Positions 5,731 through 5,964 of a stretch of 5,964 nucleotides of DNA are shown in pieces (the first letter of the stretch is position 1; every line of letters begins with the position of its first letter). A program made the position numbers and the translations under genes. The stretch lies in NCBI GenBank assembly GCA_017417085.1, contig JAFPZV010000118.1, forward strand, positions 1-5,964, written 5' to 3'. A model generated the notes under the pieces. The model saw nothing but the letters and a program-made list of their open reading frames with translations. It made no database searches and was not told the origin of the DNA. The stretch is from Deltaproteobacteria bacterium. GTDB taxonomy: Bacteria; Desulfobacterota; Desulfuromonadia; Desulfuromonadales; JAAYDE01.

Positions 5731-5964
5731 TATAGTAAACGACTTTATTAATCTCACCATGCAAAAGAACATAGTGTAGCAAGTTTATCGTTTGGAGCTG
5801 AAAATTCCCTGAACCACTCATCCAGGACACTGACCAGTACAGGCAATCCAGGCCAATAGCGATTATGTGTCTTCTCTCGACGAGTTATTCTCCAAACCTG
5901 TTCTATCGGATTCAAATCTGGAGAATACGGTGGCATAGACTCCAACGTAATAGCCTCACGGATA
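5731..5964 (-). mobile_element. IS630-family insertion sequence, one end, partial
   Basis: The transposase remnant at 5754-5964 places this block in an IS630-type element whose other end lies beyond the window. IS630 elements insert at TA. The sequence TTATAGTAAACGACTTTATTAATC at 5730-5753 lies between the transposase stop and unique host sequence, and contains TA at 5731-5732 and 5733-5734, so the terminus is placed here to within a few bases. The inverted repeat and target duplication cannot be confirmed without the other end. The block is visibly more AT-rich than the neighbouring genes. Confidence 0.7.
5754..5964 (-). CDS. IS630-family transposase, C-terminal part (DDE_3 domain), 5'-truncated by the window
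   Basis: The frame is open to the right edge and encodes the last 69 complete codons of a transposase, beginning IREAITLESMPPYSPDL and ending LCSFAW. MPPYSPDLNPIEQVW is the hallmark of IS630/Tc1-mariner type DDE_3 domains, with the Glu of NPIEQ as the third catalytic acid. The earlier Asp residues are outside the window. An in-frame TTG at 5945 can be read as a start but falls inside the conserved motif, so this is not a short independent gene. The C-terminus looks intact. Whether the whole element is functional cannot be judged from here. Confidence 0.88.
   Translation of the reverse strand, partial: IREAITLESMPPYSPDLNPIEQVWRITRREKTHNRYWPGLPVLVSVLDEWFREFSAPNDKLATLCSFAW

Noticed and set aside
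1..5964. CRISPR array, toxin-antitoxin pair, defence genes or another novel system
   Set aside because: No direct repeats with regular spacing were seen, and every substantial coding frame on its true strand is assigned to a known family. Remaining gaps are under 300 bases.

Overview
The window looks like ordinary chromosome from a Gram-negative bacterium. NusA with a short acidic tail in place of C-terminal acidic repeats, a YejM/PbgA-type membrane sulfatase-fold protein and the overall sequence feel suggest a deltaproteobacterial (Desulfobacterota-like) source. That placement is from memory of family resemblance, not a search. The sequence is moderately GC-rich apart from the right edge.

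Layout, left to right: (1) 1-2047, minus strand: the conserved translation/transcription cluster rimP - nusA - ylxR, read right to left and leaving the window inside ylxR, where infB would be expected next. (2) 2048-2286: a divergent intergenic region. On the minus strand it carries a candidate promoter and, between that and rimP, a strong Rho-independent terminator hairpin that looks like a leader attenuator. On the plus strand it carries a candidate promoter and a good ribosome binding site. (3) 2287-4191, plus strand: a 634-residue inner-membrane protein with five membrane segments and a periplasmic alkaline-phosphatase/sulfatase-fold domain. (4) 4192-4252: a short convergent gap, with a hairpin spanning the stop codon of the membrane protein. 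(5) 4253-5563, minus strand: an RlmD/RumA-type 23S rRNA uracil-C5 methyltransferase with its 4Fe-4S cysteines and catalytic residues. (6) 5564-5730: upstream region of that gene. (7) about 5731 to the right edge: the end of an IS630-family insertion sequence, with the C-terminal part of its transposase.

Functionally, rimP (30S maturation), nusA (elongation/termination factor) and ylxR (small RNA-binding protein) form one co-transcribed unit, with nusA and ylxR overlapping by 32 bases. The rRNA methyltransferase is a separate gene with a related ribosome-biogenesis role. The membrane protein is an envelope gene that happens to be divergent to rimP.

No novel multi-gene system, defence island, CRISPR array or RNA gene was found. 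The best leads are regulatory: the apparent attenuator in the rimP-nusA leader, and a Shine-Dalgarno/GTG start embedded in it.
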